Shown here: one piece after another, positions 42,719-51,272 of the stretch
Numbering within the stretch: the first letter of the stretch is position 1
Layout of the letters: every line of letters begins with the position of its first letter
Origin: Stercoripulliclostridium_A sp045577735
GTDB lineage: Bacteria; Bacillota; Clostridia; Christensenellales; DTU072
Assembly (NCBI GenBank): GCA_045577735.1
Contig: JAZNIY010000005.1
Coordinates: 58,704 to 122,703, forward strand
Direction of reading: 5' to 3'
Length of the DNA stretch: 64,000 nt
The notes under the pieces: generated by a model
What the model was told of the DNA's origin: nothing
The model's database searches: none
What the model saw: the letters and a program-made list of their open reading frames with translations, nothing else
Position numbers and translations under genes: made by a program

Positions 42719-44773
42719 TTAATTAATTTTAATTAATAAAGCGTCGCAAGGAGCAACGTTAACTTTGACACTCCCCTCTGAAAAGTTTACTTGACTACCG
42801 TCCATAAGATTAATGGCGGTCGTCCCTTTACCTATTTCCAACGTGAAATTCTTTGATAACATTCTATTAAAATTAAAGAAAGCAACGTATATACCGCTTT
42901 CATCATAAAGAATATATTTTTCTGCCGAATAAACTCCGTTTTTCTCTACTACTGCTTCAAATGGTTTTTGTAATTTTAACACGTCGATAAGTTGCTTATT
43001 CGTTAGTAATTCTTCAAATCTGGCTTTAGCAACACTAGGTTTCTTTGAAGGAGAAACAAAATTGTCACCGGTCAAAAAACTACCGCCCGTAATTATACCG
43101 GAAAGCAATCTGCTTCTCGCCTCGTTTTCGGTTGCTTTGCCATCCTTGCCCCACAATACTATATGGTCGGCGTCTATATAATCGTATAATTCACTTTGCC
43201 AAAAACCATAGGTTAATGCGTTTAGTACGTACTCCGTTTCGTTTATGCCGTAATAAGTATCGCAAGCAAGCCTTCTTCCGTTTGCATAATTATAAGGGAA
43301 TATGGGCGCCATGGATAGATTGATAAAAACGTCGTCACCTACACTTTCCGTCACTTCTTGCATGGCGTAATTATAAGCTTGTATTCCCGTTTGAATCTCA
43401 CCGCTATAATGAATACCTTCCAAAGCACCGTGTACTAAAAAATCGAGTTTTATGTATGAAAATCCGTAACCAACCAACCTTTCAAGTTGGCTTTTATAGT
43501 GATTTACAACGGCGGGATGCGTTACGTCAAGAGGAAAACAACCGTCTATATCGTTGCCGTAGGGTGTACCATCCGCTTTTTTAAGAACGACGTCTTTATA
43601 AAGAATATCCGTGCCTGCAATCGTATATAAATTAATATCGGTTTCATTAAACCAAGTAACGAACGGACTATAATAAATCCCTGCTTTTTGTCCGTTTTCT
43701 TCACAATATTTAACGAAATCAATCAATTGACTTTCGCTCATATTATCCCAGTAGGAATCAAGATTAATATATACCGCGTTGTTATCATCTTGCCAAGTAT
43801 TTTGAAAATTGTCTTTTACGTAATCGGATATACCGGTTGCAAGCTCGTAATTGAGCGAGGTCTGTACGCTACCCCAACTATTCCAACCAATAGGATTATA
43901 TGAGATAACCCTATCTCTTTTAGGAGTAAAACTCGTATTCAAACGAGCATACTCATTTAATCCCTTTTGCCAATCTTTGTAAAAGCCCATCATAAACGTG
44001 GATGAAGCTACCTCTTGCCTACAAATAGTGCCGTGAGGAGATTGGTCACGCGTTAATGACGTATTTGCTCCGGAATATACCTTTAATTGACCTATTCCCG
44101 CTATATTGCCATCGTACAATACCAAAGATTTCCATTCGTTATGCTCTAGCGAGCCTATAACCAACCCACTTTTATCTTTCCAATTTACGAAAGCTCCAAC
44201 CTCGTGTCCAGCCCCTGATTTAGCCAAGGAATGTGCTTCGTAACTAACCCATTGGTCGTTATCAAAAGGAACGTCTATGAATGAATCGTAGGGAATATCG
44301 TTAAGATAAAAATCACCTTTATTCAGTACTAGAGGCGCTACGTAATTGGTTTTTACTCCACCATATAAAATAGTTTTGAATAACAAATAGTTTGCTTCGT
44401 CAAAAAAGTAAAATTTTTGCTCCATATCGGGCTTACCATTGTCACTTAACGCTATTGTAATTTCGCTAACGCTACTCCTAAAATCGTAGGTGCTTGCGGA
44501 ATATACGTTATGGACGGCGTAATCGTAAGAACGATAAATATTGCCACTTTCAACGGCTTCAAAGTAAGCGTTGTTTACTACCGCAACTTTACCGTCATAA
44601 AGTGAATAGTATCCCTCGGTATAGGTCAAAGTAAACCTATCATTTGAAAAAACGACGTTTTCAAGTTCACTCAAATCTATTTCATTCTCGCCATTTTTGG
44701 CAATTGAACAAATTGCTGTTACTAAGCACAATGCAATTAATAATACGACTAAGGTTAGCTTTAATCTTTTCAT
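42719..44773 (-). CDS. Exported glycoside hydrolase, GH36-like (alpha-galactosidase family)
   Basis: 684 aa from the ATG at 44773, which has SD GGAGAGG 3 nt away. An N-terminal hydrophobic signal (about residues 4-26) is followed by a beta-rich domain (about 30-285). A TIM-barrel then starts YNPIGWNSWGS and carries YIKLDF (Asp as candidate nucleophile, about 440) and RRLACDTYYG (candidate acid/base). A C-terminal beta domain follows. The KxD motif and WNSWG are typical of clan GH-D. Substrate is unproven. The cysteine near residue 22 has Ile at -1, so I do not call it a lipoprotein. Its neighbours are unrelated. Confidence 0.8.
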   Translation of the reverse strand: MKRLKLTLVVLLIALCLVTAICSIAKNGENEIDLSELENVVFSNDRFTLTYTEGYYSLYDGKVAVVNNAYFEAVESGNIYRSYDYAVHNVYSASTYDFRSSVSEITIALSDNGKPDMEQKFYFFDEANYLLFKTILYGGVKTNYVAPLVLNKGDFYLNDIPYDSFIDVPFDNDQWVSYEAHSLAKSGAGHEVGAFVNWKDKSGLVIGSLEHNEWKSLVLYDGNIAGIGQLKVYSGANTSLTRDQSPHGTICRQEVASSTFMMGFYKDWQKGLNEYARLNTSFTPKRDRVISYNPIGWNSWGSVQTSLNYELATGISDYVKDNFQNTWQDDNNAVYINLDSYWDNMSESQLIDFVKYCEENGQKAGIYYSPFVTWFNETDINLYTIAGTDILYKDVVLKKADGTPYGNDIDGCFPLDVTHPAVVNHYKSQLERLVGYGFSYIKLDFLVHGALEGIHYSGEIQTGIQAYNYAMQEVTESVGDDVFINLSMAPIFPYNYANGRRLACDTYYGINETEYVLNALTYGFWQSELYDYIDADHIVLWGKDGKATENEARSRLLSGIITGGSFLTGDNFVSPSKKPSVAKARFEELLTNKQLIDVLKLQKPFEAVVEKNGVYSAEKYILYDESGIYVAFFNFNRMLSKNFTLEIGKGTTAINLMDGSQVNFSEGSVKVNVAPCDALLIKIN

Positions 44774-44789
44774 ATTCCTCTCCAAGAAT

Positions 44790-44834
44790 ATTTTAACTCC
44801 CCTACTTTATACTGTCAATATCATTAGTTGACAA
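44790..44834 (-). promoter_or_regulatory. Two tandem promoters of the GH36-like gene
   Basis: Inner: TTGACA (44813-44818), 17 nt, TAAAAT (44790-44795). Outer: TTGTCA (44829-44834), 17 nt, TATAAA (44806-44811). The outer -35 overlaps the rnpB -35 on the opposite strand. Confidence 0.6.
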
Positions 44835-44856
44835 ATCTTTCTAAAAATGCTAGACT
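44828..44856 (+). promoter_or_regulatory. Promoter of rnpB
   Basis: TTGACA (44828-44833), 17-nt spacer, TAGACT (44851-44856). Transcription would start at about 44862, at the 5' end of the P1 helix. Confidence 0.75.
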
Positions 44857-44861
44857 ACAAT

Positions 44862-45175
44862 CAGTTAGTCAGACGGCTGCACCACGTGTGAGGAAAGTCC
44901 GAGCATCATAGGGCAGAGTGGCAGAGAAATCCTGCCGAAGGCAACTTTAGGGAAAGTGCAACAGAAAATTACCGCGAGAAATCGTAAGGGTGAAAAGGTG
45001 AGGTAAGAGCTCACCGGCAGTTCGGCGACGAAATTGGCCGTGTAAACCCCACTCGATGCAAGAGAAAAGGGACTATGGGTAGCCCGTCCGTCCCCTCAAT
45101 CGCTAGATCCCATAGGTGACTATGGGGCAAGACAGATGGTCGTCAAATACAGAACTCGGCTTATAGGCTAACTCA
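44862..45175 (+). ncRNA. rnpB: RNase P RNA
   Basis: About 310 nt. The 5' AGTTAGTC (44863-44870) pairs with GGCTAACT (45166-45173) to form P1. The universally conserved GAGGAAAGTCC lies at 44890-44900, GGTGAAAAGGTGAGGTAAG in the centre, CAGATGGTCGTC near 45134 and ACAGAA at 45149-45154 before the CGGCTTA end. It is the catalytic RNA that trims tRNA 5' ends. A sigma-A promoter precedes it and an intrinsic terminator follows. Confidence 0.95.
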
Positions 45176-45179
45176 AAAT

Positions 45180-45200
45180 CCACCCACGGGTGGTTTTTTG
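45180..45200 (+). terminator. Terminator of rnpB
   Basis: CCACC and GGTGG pair around a 4-nt loop and are followed by TTTTTTG. Confidence 0.88.
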
Positions 45201-45260
45201 TTTTAATTAGTCAATTTTTGTCGAAAGTTTGAATATAATAACCCTAAAAGGTAGGTTGAT

Positions 45261-45962
45261 ATTTTATTAGAAGGCTTTTTTGCAGCACTTTCCGGCGTAC
45301 TACTCCTCACTTCCGGCATAGATAACCAAAACTCTTTCCCACACCCTTTGAGTCCCGAAAAAGAAAAGGAATACTTGGACAAATTCCATGCCGGCGACAT
45401 GGAAGCAAGGGACATTTTAGTCAAACATAACTTGAGGTTAATTGTGTATATAGCTAAAAAATATACCAATTATCCCGACAAAGACGAACTCCTTTCCGTT
45501 GGAACAATCGGATTAATTAAGGCAATTAATACCTTTAAAGGTGACAAAAGTACGGCTCTTGCAACCTACGCTTCAAGGTGCATAGAAAATGAAATATTAA
45601 TGGCGCTCCGCTCTTACAAAAAACATAGAAACAACGTTTCATTATACGATGAAATCGGTACGGACAAAGATGGTAATCAACTGCAAATCATAGATATGCT
45701 AGCAATAGACGAAGATACCGTATACAAGCAGTCCGAAGACGACATAACAAGACGTGGCATACGCAAAATTATTAAAAAATATCTTAAACCTCGCGAGCAA
45801 AAACTACTTATTTTGCGTTTTGGATTAGAGGGTGACGACCCCAAAACACAGCAAGACACAGCTGACGTGTTGGGAATTTCACGCTCATACGTGTCTCGAT
45901 TAGAAAAGGCGATACTGGAGAAACTCCGCATCGCCTTAAAAGAGGAAAAATTCGAATTTTAG
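45261..45962 (+). CDS. sigK: Sporulation sigma factor pro-sigma-K, predicted ATT start
   Basis: The sigma-K core begins at about 45348 (PLSPEKEKEYLDKF) with region 2 (LATYASRCIENEILMALR) and region 4 (LGISRSYVSRLEKA). Reading upstream in frame gives LLEGFFAALSGVLLL followed by TSGIDNQNSFPHPLSP, matching the pro-sequence of B. subtilis pro-sigma-K (FAALGF ... NNAFPQPLS). No ATG, GTG or TTG lies between the in-frame TAG at 45252 and the end of this pro-sequence. ATT at 45261 has AAAGG and AGG suitably placed upstream. The TTG at 45348 would delete the pro-peptide. Length would be 233 aa. No skin-type element interrupts it. It follows rnpB and converges on rluA. Confidence 0.82.
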   Translation: MLLEGFFAALSGVLLLTSGIDNQNSFPHPLSPEKEKEYLDKFHAGDMEARDILVKHNLRLIVYIAKKYTNYPDKDELLSVGTIGLIKAINTFKGDKSTALATYASRCIENEILMALRSYKKHRNNVSLYDEIGTDKDGNQLQIIDMLAIDEDTVYKQSEDDITRRGIRKIIKKYLKPREQKLLILRFGLEGDDPKTQQDTADVLGISRSYVSRLEKAILEKLRIALKEEKFEF

Positions 45963-45972
45963 CGTATTTTTA

Positions 45973-46800
45973 TTAAAAATCCTTCTCTATTTCGAACCTT
46001 TTATCGTTCAAATAGTTAAGAATTGCACCCTTTGGAAAGTTGAAACCAAGTTTGCATGCCGTAAGATATTGTCTTTTTGCACGCATAACCCTATTTAGTT
46101 CAAAATCACCATATTTCGTATCGCCTACAATGGGGTAACCGGCATATGCAAGGTGGGCGCGTATTTGATGGGTTTTACCACTATGGAGAGTAACTTCTAC
46201 AATAGTGGTATCTTCCCCTATTTCGCATGGTTCAACTTCGGTACGAATGGGAACGGCACCGTTGACTTTAATGTCGGTTACGGTAACTATGCCCTTTTCT
46301 GCATCTTTTACAAGATATGCTTTAAGGTCGAGGTGCTCTGTTAACCTTCCACCAACTAATGCAAAATATTTTTTCTCGATATAGCCCTTCTTGAAGCCCT
46401 CGCGCAAGCATGCACTGGCCCTTTCGTTATGGCTCATAATTAGAAGACCTTTGGTATTTGTGTCTAGCCTATGAGCAAGCTCGGTGGGTTTATTGAGTGT
46501 TGTGGAAATTCTATTGCAGAATTCTTCACTTGAAACCCCTCTTGGTTTTACTGCAATAAGTATGTTTTCATCCTCGTAAACGCTATCAAAGTTGAATTTC
46601 AACAACTTGTCTTCATCGCAATATACTTCTACTACGTCACCTTTTTGAAGTATGACGTCGGCAGAAATCTTTTTACCGTTAATGCGAATCTCTCTTAACT
46701 TCAAAAGGGTACGGAAATATCCGTACCTTAACTCTGGAAAGACTTCACTCAAATACTTGGAAAGTCTTAATGGTTTTCTATCAAATTTATATGCGCGCAA
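45973..46800 (-). CDS. RluA-family 23S/tRNA pseudouridine synthase
   Basis: 275 aa from the TTG at 46800. S4-like N-terminal domain (about 8-70) and catalytic HRLDTNTKGLL with the nucleophilic Asp, then the HSGKTHQIRAHL segment. I chose TTG at 46800 because GGAG in the end of nrdR lies about 9 nt before it; the other in-frame TTG at 46836 has no clear SD. Target uridine is unknown. It ends 10 bp from sigK on the other strand. Confidence 0.87.
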   Translation of the reverse strand: MRAYKFDRKPLRLSKYLSEVFPELRYGYFRTLLKLREIRINGKKISADVILQKGDVVEVYCDEDKLLKFNFDSVYEDENILIAVKPRGVSSEEFCNRISTTLNKPTELAHRLDTNTKGLLIMSHNERASACLREGFKKGYIEKKYFALVGGRLTEHLDLKAYLVKDAEKGIVTVTDIKVNGAVPIRTEVEPCEIGEDTTIVEVTLHSGKTHQIRAHLAYAGYPIVGDTKYGDFELNRVMRAKRQYLTACKLGFNFPKGAILNYLNDKRFEIEKDF

Positions 46801-46801
46801 T

Positions 46802-47278
46802 TTATTTTTCTCCGTCTTCTGGCGTCTTGTCTGCAACCAATTTTTCTATCTCTTCTAAAAGTGTATTTATATCCTTGAATTGACGATGTACGGAAGCGTA
46901 TCTTACGTATGCCACTTCATCCAATGCTTTTAGTCCATTCATAACCATATCGCCCACTTTTTTGGAAGAAATTTCTTGAGCAAGAGTGTTATTTACTTGC
47001 TTTTCGATATCGCTTACAAGCTTGTCGATTTTTGCCATAGAAACGGGACGTTTTTCACAAGCCTTTATGATGCCGTTTTTAATTTTGGAAATATCAAAAA
47101 TTTGGCGATTGCCATTATTCTTAATAACTAAAACAGGTGTGGATTCTATTTTTTCATAGGTGGTATAACGCTTACCGCAACCAACACATTCACGACGTCT
47201 TCTTATGCTGGTGCCATCATCGTTAAGACGGGAGTCAACTACCTTGGAATCAAGACTGTTACAAAATGGACACTTCAT
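46802..47278 (-). CDS. nrdR: Transcriptional repressor NrdR
   Basis: 158 aa. Zinc ribbon at the N-terminus (MKCPFCNS and CVGCGKRY), then an ATP-cone domain (about 47-140). It senses ATP/dATP and represses ribonucleotide reductase genes. A palindrome covers its promoter, which suggests autoregulation. Its neighbours ylmC-nrdR are typical for Clostridia. Confidence 0.95.
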   Translation of the reverse strand: MKCPFCNSLDSKVVDSRLNDDGTSIRRRRECVGCGKRYTTYEKIESTPVLVIKNNGNRQIFDISKIKNGIIKACEKRPVSMAKIDKLVSDIEKQVNNTLAQEISSKKVGDMVMNGLKALDEVAYVRYASVHRQFKDINTLLEEIEKLVADKTPEDGEK

Positions 47279-47302
47279 ATGGTACTTCCTTTGAGTTTTT
47301 CT

Positions 47303-47337
47303 TACTACATTATACTATATGTAGTAGAAAAAGTAAA
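47303..47337 (-). promoter_or_regulatory. nrdR promoter with overlapping inverted repeat
   Basis: TTTACT (47332-47337), 17-nt spacer, TATAAT (47309-47314) on the minus strand. TACTACAT (47303-47310) and ATGTAGTA (47319-47326) form a perfect 8-bp inverted repeat with an 8-bp centre lying over the -10 and spacer. This is a likely operator, possibly for NrdR itself; it resembles the NrdR box only loosely. Confidence 0.55.
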
Positions 47338-47339
47338 TA

Positions 47340-47609
47340 CTATTTACAAATTTCCGTGGAATTTACACCCCCAAGTTCCACTAAAATAACGTCGTCACCA
47401 ATCTTGGTTACCTTTTGCCACGGAATAAAAATATTTTCGTTTCCAGAAAAATTTTTGAAGAACTTTTTGTCGGGACTTGCAATTAATCCTACCACCTTGC
47501 CACTACAGTGCAAAGCTATATCCACTATTCTTCCTAACTGTTTTCCATCCAAAATATTAATAACTTCTTTTTCTCTAAGCTCACAAAACGTATAATCTAT
47601 GCCCTGCAT
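47340..47609 (-). CDS. ylmC: PRC-barrel protein, YlmC/YmxH family
   Basis: 89 aa single PRC-barrel: LREKEVINILDGKQLGRIVD, GKVVGLIASP, IFIPWQKVTKIGDDVILVEL. This is a conserved sporulation-linked family of unknown biochemical role. It follows sigG by 90 bp, a stretch in which I see nothing else. Confidence 0.88.
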   Translation of the reverse strand: MQGIDYTFCELREKEVINILDGKQLGRIVDIALHCSGKVVGLIASPDKKFFKNFSGNENIFIPWQKVTKIGDDVILVELGGVNSTEICK

Positions 47610-47699
47610 ATTAACTCCACTACAAAATATACGTCGTTAATAGCAAAAATATGACTATGTACACCGCAAATGCACTACTGTACTTTTGCGATGGGTTTC

Positions 47700-48464
47700 C
47701 TAATCTTGAAAAGCAAGTCTTAACCTTTCTATCGCTCCCTTTTCCAACCTGGATACCTGTGCTTGTGAAATATCTAACGTTTTGGCGATTTCGGTTTGGG
47801 TTGCACCTTGATAATACCGCATCTCTATTACGCATTTCTCCTTTTCGGGCAAGCATTTTACACTCTCTAAAAGGGTAACCCTACTTTCATAATCGTAATC
47901 ACTTTGTGGTTCTTTTACAAGTTCAACAATTTCTATACCATCGCCATCGTCACCATATACTTCTTCAAAAATCGATTGTGGCTCGGCAAGTGCATCAAGA
48001 GCACTTACAACGTCATAATAAGGCATCTTTAACTCTTCTGCGATATCGGTGATACTAGCTTCTTTGCCCTCATGCTCCAATTTTTCACGAGCTTTGACTG
48101 CTAAATAAGCAATATCACGCACCTGTCTACCTACTTTAAATGCCGTCCCTTCGCGAACGTATCTTCTAATTTCGCCGTATATCATAGGTACTGCATAGGT
48201 AGAAAACTTTAATCCCAGAGAAAGGTCAAAGTTATCCGTTGCCTTAATTAAACCAAGCATACCGACTTGAAAAAGGTCATCGGCACTCTCTTTTGCCAAA
48301 TGAAATTTCTGTACAGCTACCAATACTAACCTAGCGTTCGCAAGCAAAAATAATTCTCTTTTCTCTTCTTTTCCACTTTTTATTTCTCTCAAAATGCCAT
48401 CTAGCTCGCTTGAACTTAGTTTAGGTAGTTCGTTTACGTCAATTCCAAGTACTTTTCTCGTCAC
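47700..48464 (-). CDS. sigG: Sporulation sigma factor sigma-G
   Basis: 254 aa. Region 2 has DLFQVGMLGLIKATDNFD and KFSTYAVPMIYGEIRRYVR, with region 3 and region 4 (EIAKTLDISQAQVSRLEKG) following. The N-terminus (VLGIDVNELPKLSS) is the sigma-G/F type. It directs late forespore genes. The start is GTG with SD AAGGAG. The order sigE-sigG matches other endospore formers. Confidence 0.95.
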   Translation of the reverse strand: MTRKVLGIDVNELPKLSSSELDGILREIKSGKEEKRELFLLANARLVLVAVQKFHLAKESADDLFQVGMLGLIKATDNFDLSLGLKFSTYAVPMIYGEIRRYVREGTAFKVGRQVRDIAYLAVKAREKLEHEGKEASITDIAEELKMPYYDVVSALDALAEPQSIFEEVYGDDGDGIEIVELVKEPQSDYDYESRVTLLESVKCLPEKEKCVIEMRYYQGATQTEIAKTLDISQAQVSRLEKGAIERLRLAFQD

Positions 48465-48536
48465 GATATCTCCTTGCCTAACGAGTATGTACCAAAAAAA
48501 CGTAATAATTCAAATTTTGATAAATTTTTTTGAAAT

Positions 48537-49235
48537 CTATTCCAATTTCATAAATTCCGTCTTAAGTTTTTCCAAAATTCTCTTTTCTAATCTGCTAATA
48601 TAAGATTGCGAAATCCCCATCATATCGGCAATCTCTTTTTGCGTCTTTTCCTCCACTCCGTTAAGCCCATATCTCATGCAGAGAATCTCTCTGTCCCGCT
48701 CTTCCAGCCTAGAAAAAAGTTCCATAAGGATACCCTTTTCCACTTCGTTTTCTACCTCGCGATATATCTCTCCACCATCAGTTCCAAGCACGTCACCAAG
48801 TAGCAACTTGTTACCCTCATAATCGACGTTCAATGGCTCGTCTAGGCTTATTTCATTGCGAGTTTTGACCATTTTCCTCAAAAACATTAGTATTTCGTTC
48901 TCTATGCAACGAGAAGCATAGGTGGCAAGTTTAATCTTTTTCTCGCTATTGTAGGACTTAACCGCCTTAATTAACCCTATCGTACCAACCGACACGAGTT
49001 CTTCAAGATCGACGCCCGTATTATCAAAGCGTTTTGCTATGTATACAACCAGTCTTAGGTTGTGTTCAACCAGTACGTTTCTAGCCTCTACGTCACCGTT
49101 TTCAGCACGTAAAATATAGGCGCGTTCCTCCTCTCCCTCAAGTGGGCTTGGTAAGGATACCATATAATCAACGTTGTTGCTAAGTTTGAAAATCTTTCTT
49201 ATTAGAGATATAAATTTGGTTAATAAATTGTTCAT
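48537..49235 (-). CDS. sigE: Sporulation sigma factor pro-sigma-E
   Basis: 232 aa. A basic, amphipathic pro-sequence (about residues 1-25) is followed by the LPSPLEGEEERAYI junction and the sigma-70 core with LEELVSVGTIGLIKAV and MMGISQSYISRLEK. The pro-sequence is removed by SpoIIGA, whose gene overlaps by 4 bp upstream. It directs early mother-cell transcription. Confidence 0.95.
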   Translation of the reverse strand: MNNLLTKFISLIRKIFKLSNNVDYMVSLPSPLEGEEERAYILRAENGDVEARNVLVEHNLRLVVYIAKRFDNTGVDLEELVSVGTIGLIKAVKSYNSEKKIKLATYASRCIENEILMFLRKMVKTRNEISLDEPLNVDYEGNKLLLGDVLGTDGGEIYREVENEVEKGILMELFSRLEERDREILCMRYGLNGVEEKTQKEIADMMGISQSYISRLEKRILEKLKTEFMKLE

Positions 49236-49993
49236 ATTTGCTCCATATCTTTGTGTAAAAGGACGTCGTATCCCCTTGTTAACATTTTATCGCTTATTGC
49301 ATAAACGATTGGTAATACCTTATGTGCTTTTTTGTCTAAAAATATCTTAATGCTGGCCCTTCCTCCTTTTAGAACGTTAAACCCAGCAATGGTAGAAACC
49401 ACAATTTCACGATCGGGTTTTAACTTTATGCTAGACGCAACTTTAGGTGACACAATTATAACGGGTTGTCCTTTGTCATAAAGCATATTACCAGTGTCCA
49501 AAAATGCCTTAAATCTAAAGCTACGTTCGCCGTTGATAACTTCAACCATATGCACTTTTTTGAGTCTTTTCGCGTCTTTTAGCGCAAAATTCAATACTTT
49601 AATTACAAAAGCCGTAACCACTATGCTGAGTGAAATAATTATTGTAATTAACGCTTCATTGGGGTGTAAAAGTGCAATTATTAGGTAACGGAATGCAAGA
49701 CTAATAACCTTTACAATGACGTAAATTATAACCACTTTTACGAACTCTAAAAAGGTATACTCACGCTTTGCAATAAGCAATGCTATCGTCGTAATTATGC
49801 CCTTTAAGAGCAAGGTCGGATTACTAAGTTTTTTCTCTAAAATCGAGTAAAATCCCAGTAAAACGGCACAAAAAATTAGTCTTAGAGTGGAAATTTCACA
49901 CCTAAATATACTAAGAGTTAAATATATTGTAAGATAGGCAGGAGTTATAACGCTCAGCACTCCTACGATGGTTTCTACAAGTTCATGCGACAT
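49232..49993 (-). CDS. spoIIGA: Pro-sigma-E processing protease SpoIIGA
   Basis: 253 aa from the ATG at 49993. Five or so membrane segments occupy the first 140 residues. The C-terminal aspartic-protease-like domain has FLDTGNMLYDKG with the catalytic Asp, and the end of the protein has AISDKMLTRGYDVLLHKDM. It cleaves pro-sigma-E. An in-frame ATG 17 codons earlier lies inside the ftsZ terminator and is rejected. The SD is weak. Confidence 0.92.
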   Translation of the reverse strand: MSHELVETIVGVLSVITPAYLTIYLTLSIFRCEISTLRLIFCAVLLGFYSILEKKLSNPTLLLKGIITTIALLIAKREYTFLEFVKVVIIYVIVKVISLAFRYLIIALLHPNEALITIIISLSIVVTAFVIKVLNFALKDAKRLKKVHMVEVINGERSFRFKAFLDTGNMLYDKGQPVIIVSPKVASSIKLKPDREIVVSTIAGFNVLKGGRASIKIFLDKKAHKVLPIVYAISDKMLTRGYDVLLHKDMEQI

Positions 49994-50008
49994 TTTTCTA
50001 CATATTAA

Positions 50009-50040
50009 CAAAAAAGAGCAAGCCTTTTTCGGCTTGCTCA
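50009..50040 (-). terminator. Terminator of ftsZ
   Basis: GAGCAAGCC and GGCTTGCTC pair around a short A-rich loop, followed on the minus strand by TTTTTTG. It separates ftsAZ from spoIIGA-sigE. Confidence 0.9.
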
Positions 50041-50059
50041 TCATTGGTTAGTTTGGTTA

Positions 50060-51271
50060 CTATCTATTGTTCTTGTCCTTTATCCTTTGCAGGAATGGAG
50101 GAATCTTGTTGTTACCCACTTCCATTCTACCCATAGGTTGTTCGGGTAGTACCGGATTTTGATATTGAGTGGGTTGTACGGGTGCGCTTTGTTGTTGTAC
50201 GGGTTGATCGTTTGATGCAACAGCTTCACGTGAATAACCATACATTCTGTCCATTCTTGCACTTTGTTCGTTATCGTTGTTAAACATAGGACGATTAATT
50301 TGGCTATATCTTGCTCTTCCATCGGGAGTAGCTTTAAAGCCTGTTGCAATAACGGTAATCATACATGCATCACCGAGCGTTTCATCAAGACCGGTACCAA
50401 AAATGATGTTTGCATTGGGATCGGCAACGTCTTTAACAAGACTTACGGAATGTTGTACTTCGTCCATGGTTAGCATTTCATCGCCGGTTACGTATACGAT
50501 AATGTCGGTTGCACCTTGAATGTTAGTTTCTAGTAAAGGACTTTGTACTGCTTGACGAACAGCTTCGATGGTACGATTTTCACCCTTTCCTTTACCGATA
50601 CCAATGTGTGCGTTACCCTTATTCTTCATAATTGTTTTTATATCCGCAAAGTCAAGGTTGATTAGTGAAGGAGTGGTAATAATTTCGGTAATCCCTTGTA
50701 TGCCTTGGCGCAATACGTCGTCTGCGACCTTGAATGCTTGAACGAGAGTTGTTCCCTTAGGAACAAACATTTGAATCTTTTCATTGGGGATAACTAGTAG
50801 AGTGTCTACTACCTTGCGTAGCTCTGCAATGCCCTTTTCTGCGTTATCCATTCTTCTTTTGCCCTCAAAGGTTTCAAAAGGTTTGGTGACAACGGCTATG
50901 GTGAGAATGTTCATTTCTCTTGCCATTTGTGCAATAACGGGAGCAGCACCGGTACCCGTTCCACCACCCATTCCGGCAGTTATGAACAATAAATCGGTGT
51001 CTTCAAGAAGCGCGCGAATTTCTTCTTTGCTTTCTTCTGCTGCACGTGCCCCTATTTCCGGGTCGGCGCCGGCGCCCAAGCCCTTGGTCAAGTTTGCGCC
51101 AAGTTGAATTTTTATGGGGGCTTTGCTCATATTAAGAGCTTGCATATCAGTATTAGCAGCAATAAAGGTGCAAGAAGTAATTCCTGCAAGTATCATACGG
51201 TTAACGGCATTGTTACCACCACCGCCTACGCCTATAACTTTTATATTTGCTACGCCACAAGTATTAGCCAT
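50060..51271 (-). CDS. ftsZ: Cell division protein FtsZ
   Basis: 403 aa tubulin-like GTPase. GTP-binding GGGTGTG at 102-108 and the T7 loop NLDFADI are intact. A Gln/Pro-rich linker (about 335-385) leads to the C-terminal peptide IPPFLQRI that binds FtsA and SepF. SD AGGAGG lies 6 nt before ATG; it follows ftsA by 1 bp. Confidence 0.97.
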   Translation of the reverse strand: MANTCGVANIKVIGVGGGGNNAVNRMILAGITSCTFIAANTDMQALNMSKAPIKIQLGANLTKGLGAGADPEIGARAAEESKEEIRALLEDTDLLFITAGMGGGTGTGAAPVIAQMAREMNILTIAVVTKPFETFEGKRRMDNAEKGIAELRKVVDTLLVIPNEKIQMFVPKGTTLVQAFKVADDVLRQGIQGITEIITTPSLINLDFADIKTIMKNKGNAHIGIGKGKGENRTIEAVRQAVQSPLLETNIQGATDIIVYVTGDEMLTMDEVQHSVSLVKDVADPNANIIFGTGLDETLGDACMITVIATGFKATPDGRARYSQINRPMFNNDNEQSARMDRMYGYSREAVASNDQPVQQQSAPVQPTQYQNPVLPEQPMGRMEVGNNKIPPFLQRIKDKNNR

Positions 51272-51272
51272 T

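Noticed and set aside
44705..44773. Lipobox in the GH36-like enzyme
   Set aside because: The candidate Cys is preceded by Ile rather than Gly, Ala or Ser, so it was called an ordinary signal or anchor.
45252..45262. Frameshift linking an upstream TTG to sigK
   Set aside because: The TTG at 45256 reads into a stop within five codons, and the SD to ATT spacing is already good. A rare ATT start is simpler, though a base error cannot be excluded.
45203..45469. Minus-strand 88-codon open frame opposite the start of sigK
   Set aside because: It is antisense to the conserved pro-sequence and core of sigma-K and has no SD.
47620..47856. Minus-strand 78-codon open frame overlapping the end of sigG
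   Set aside because: It lies mainly inside sigG in another frame, has no SD and no family resemblance except a chance hydrophobic end.
49994..50044. Upstream start of spoIIGA
   Set aside because: The extra 17 codons are encoded by the ftsZ terminator hairpin and have no homology; ATG at 49993 is preferred.
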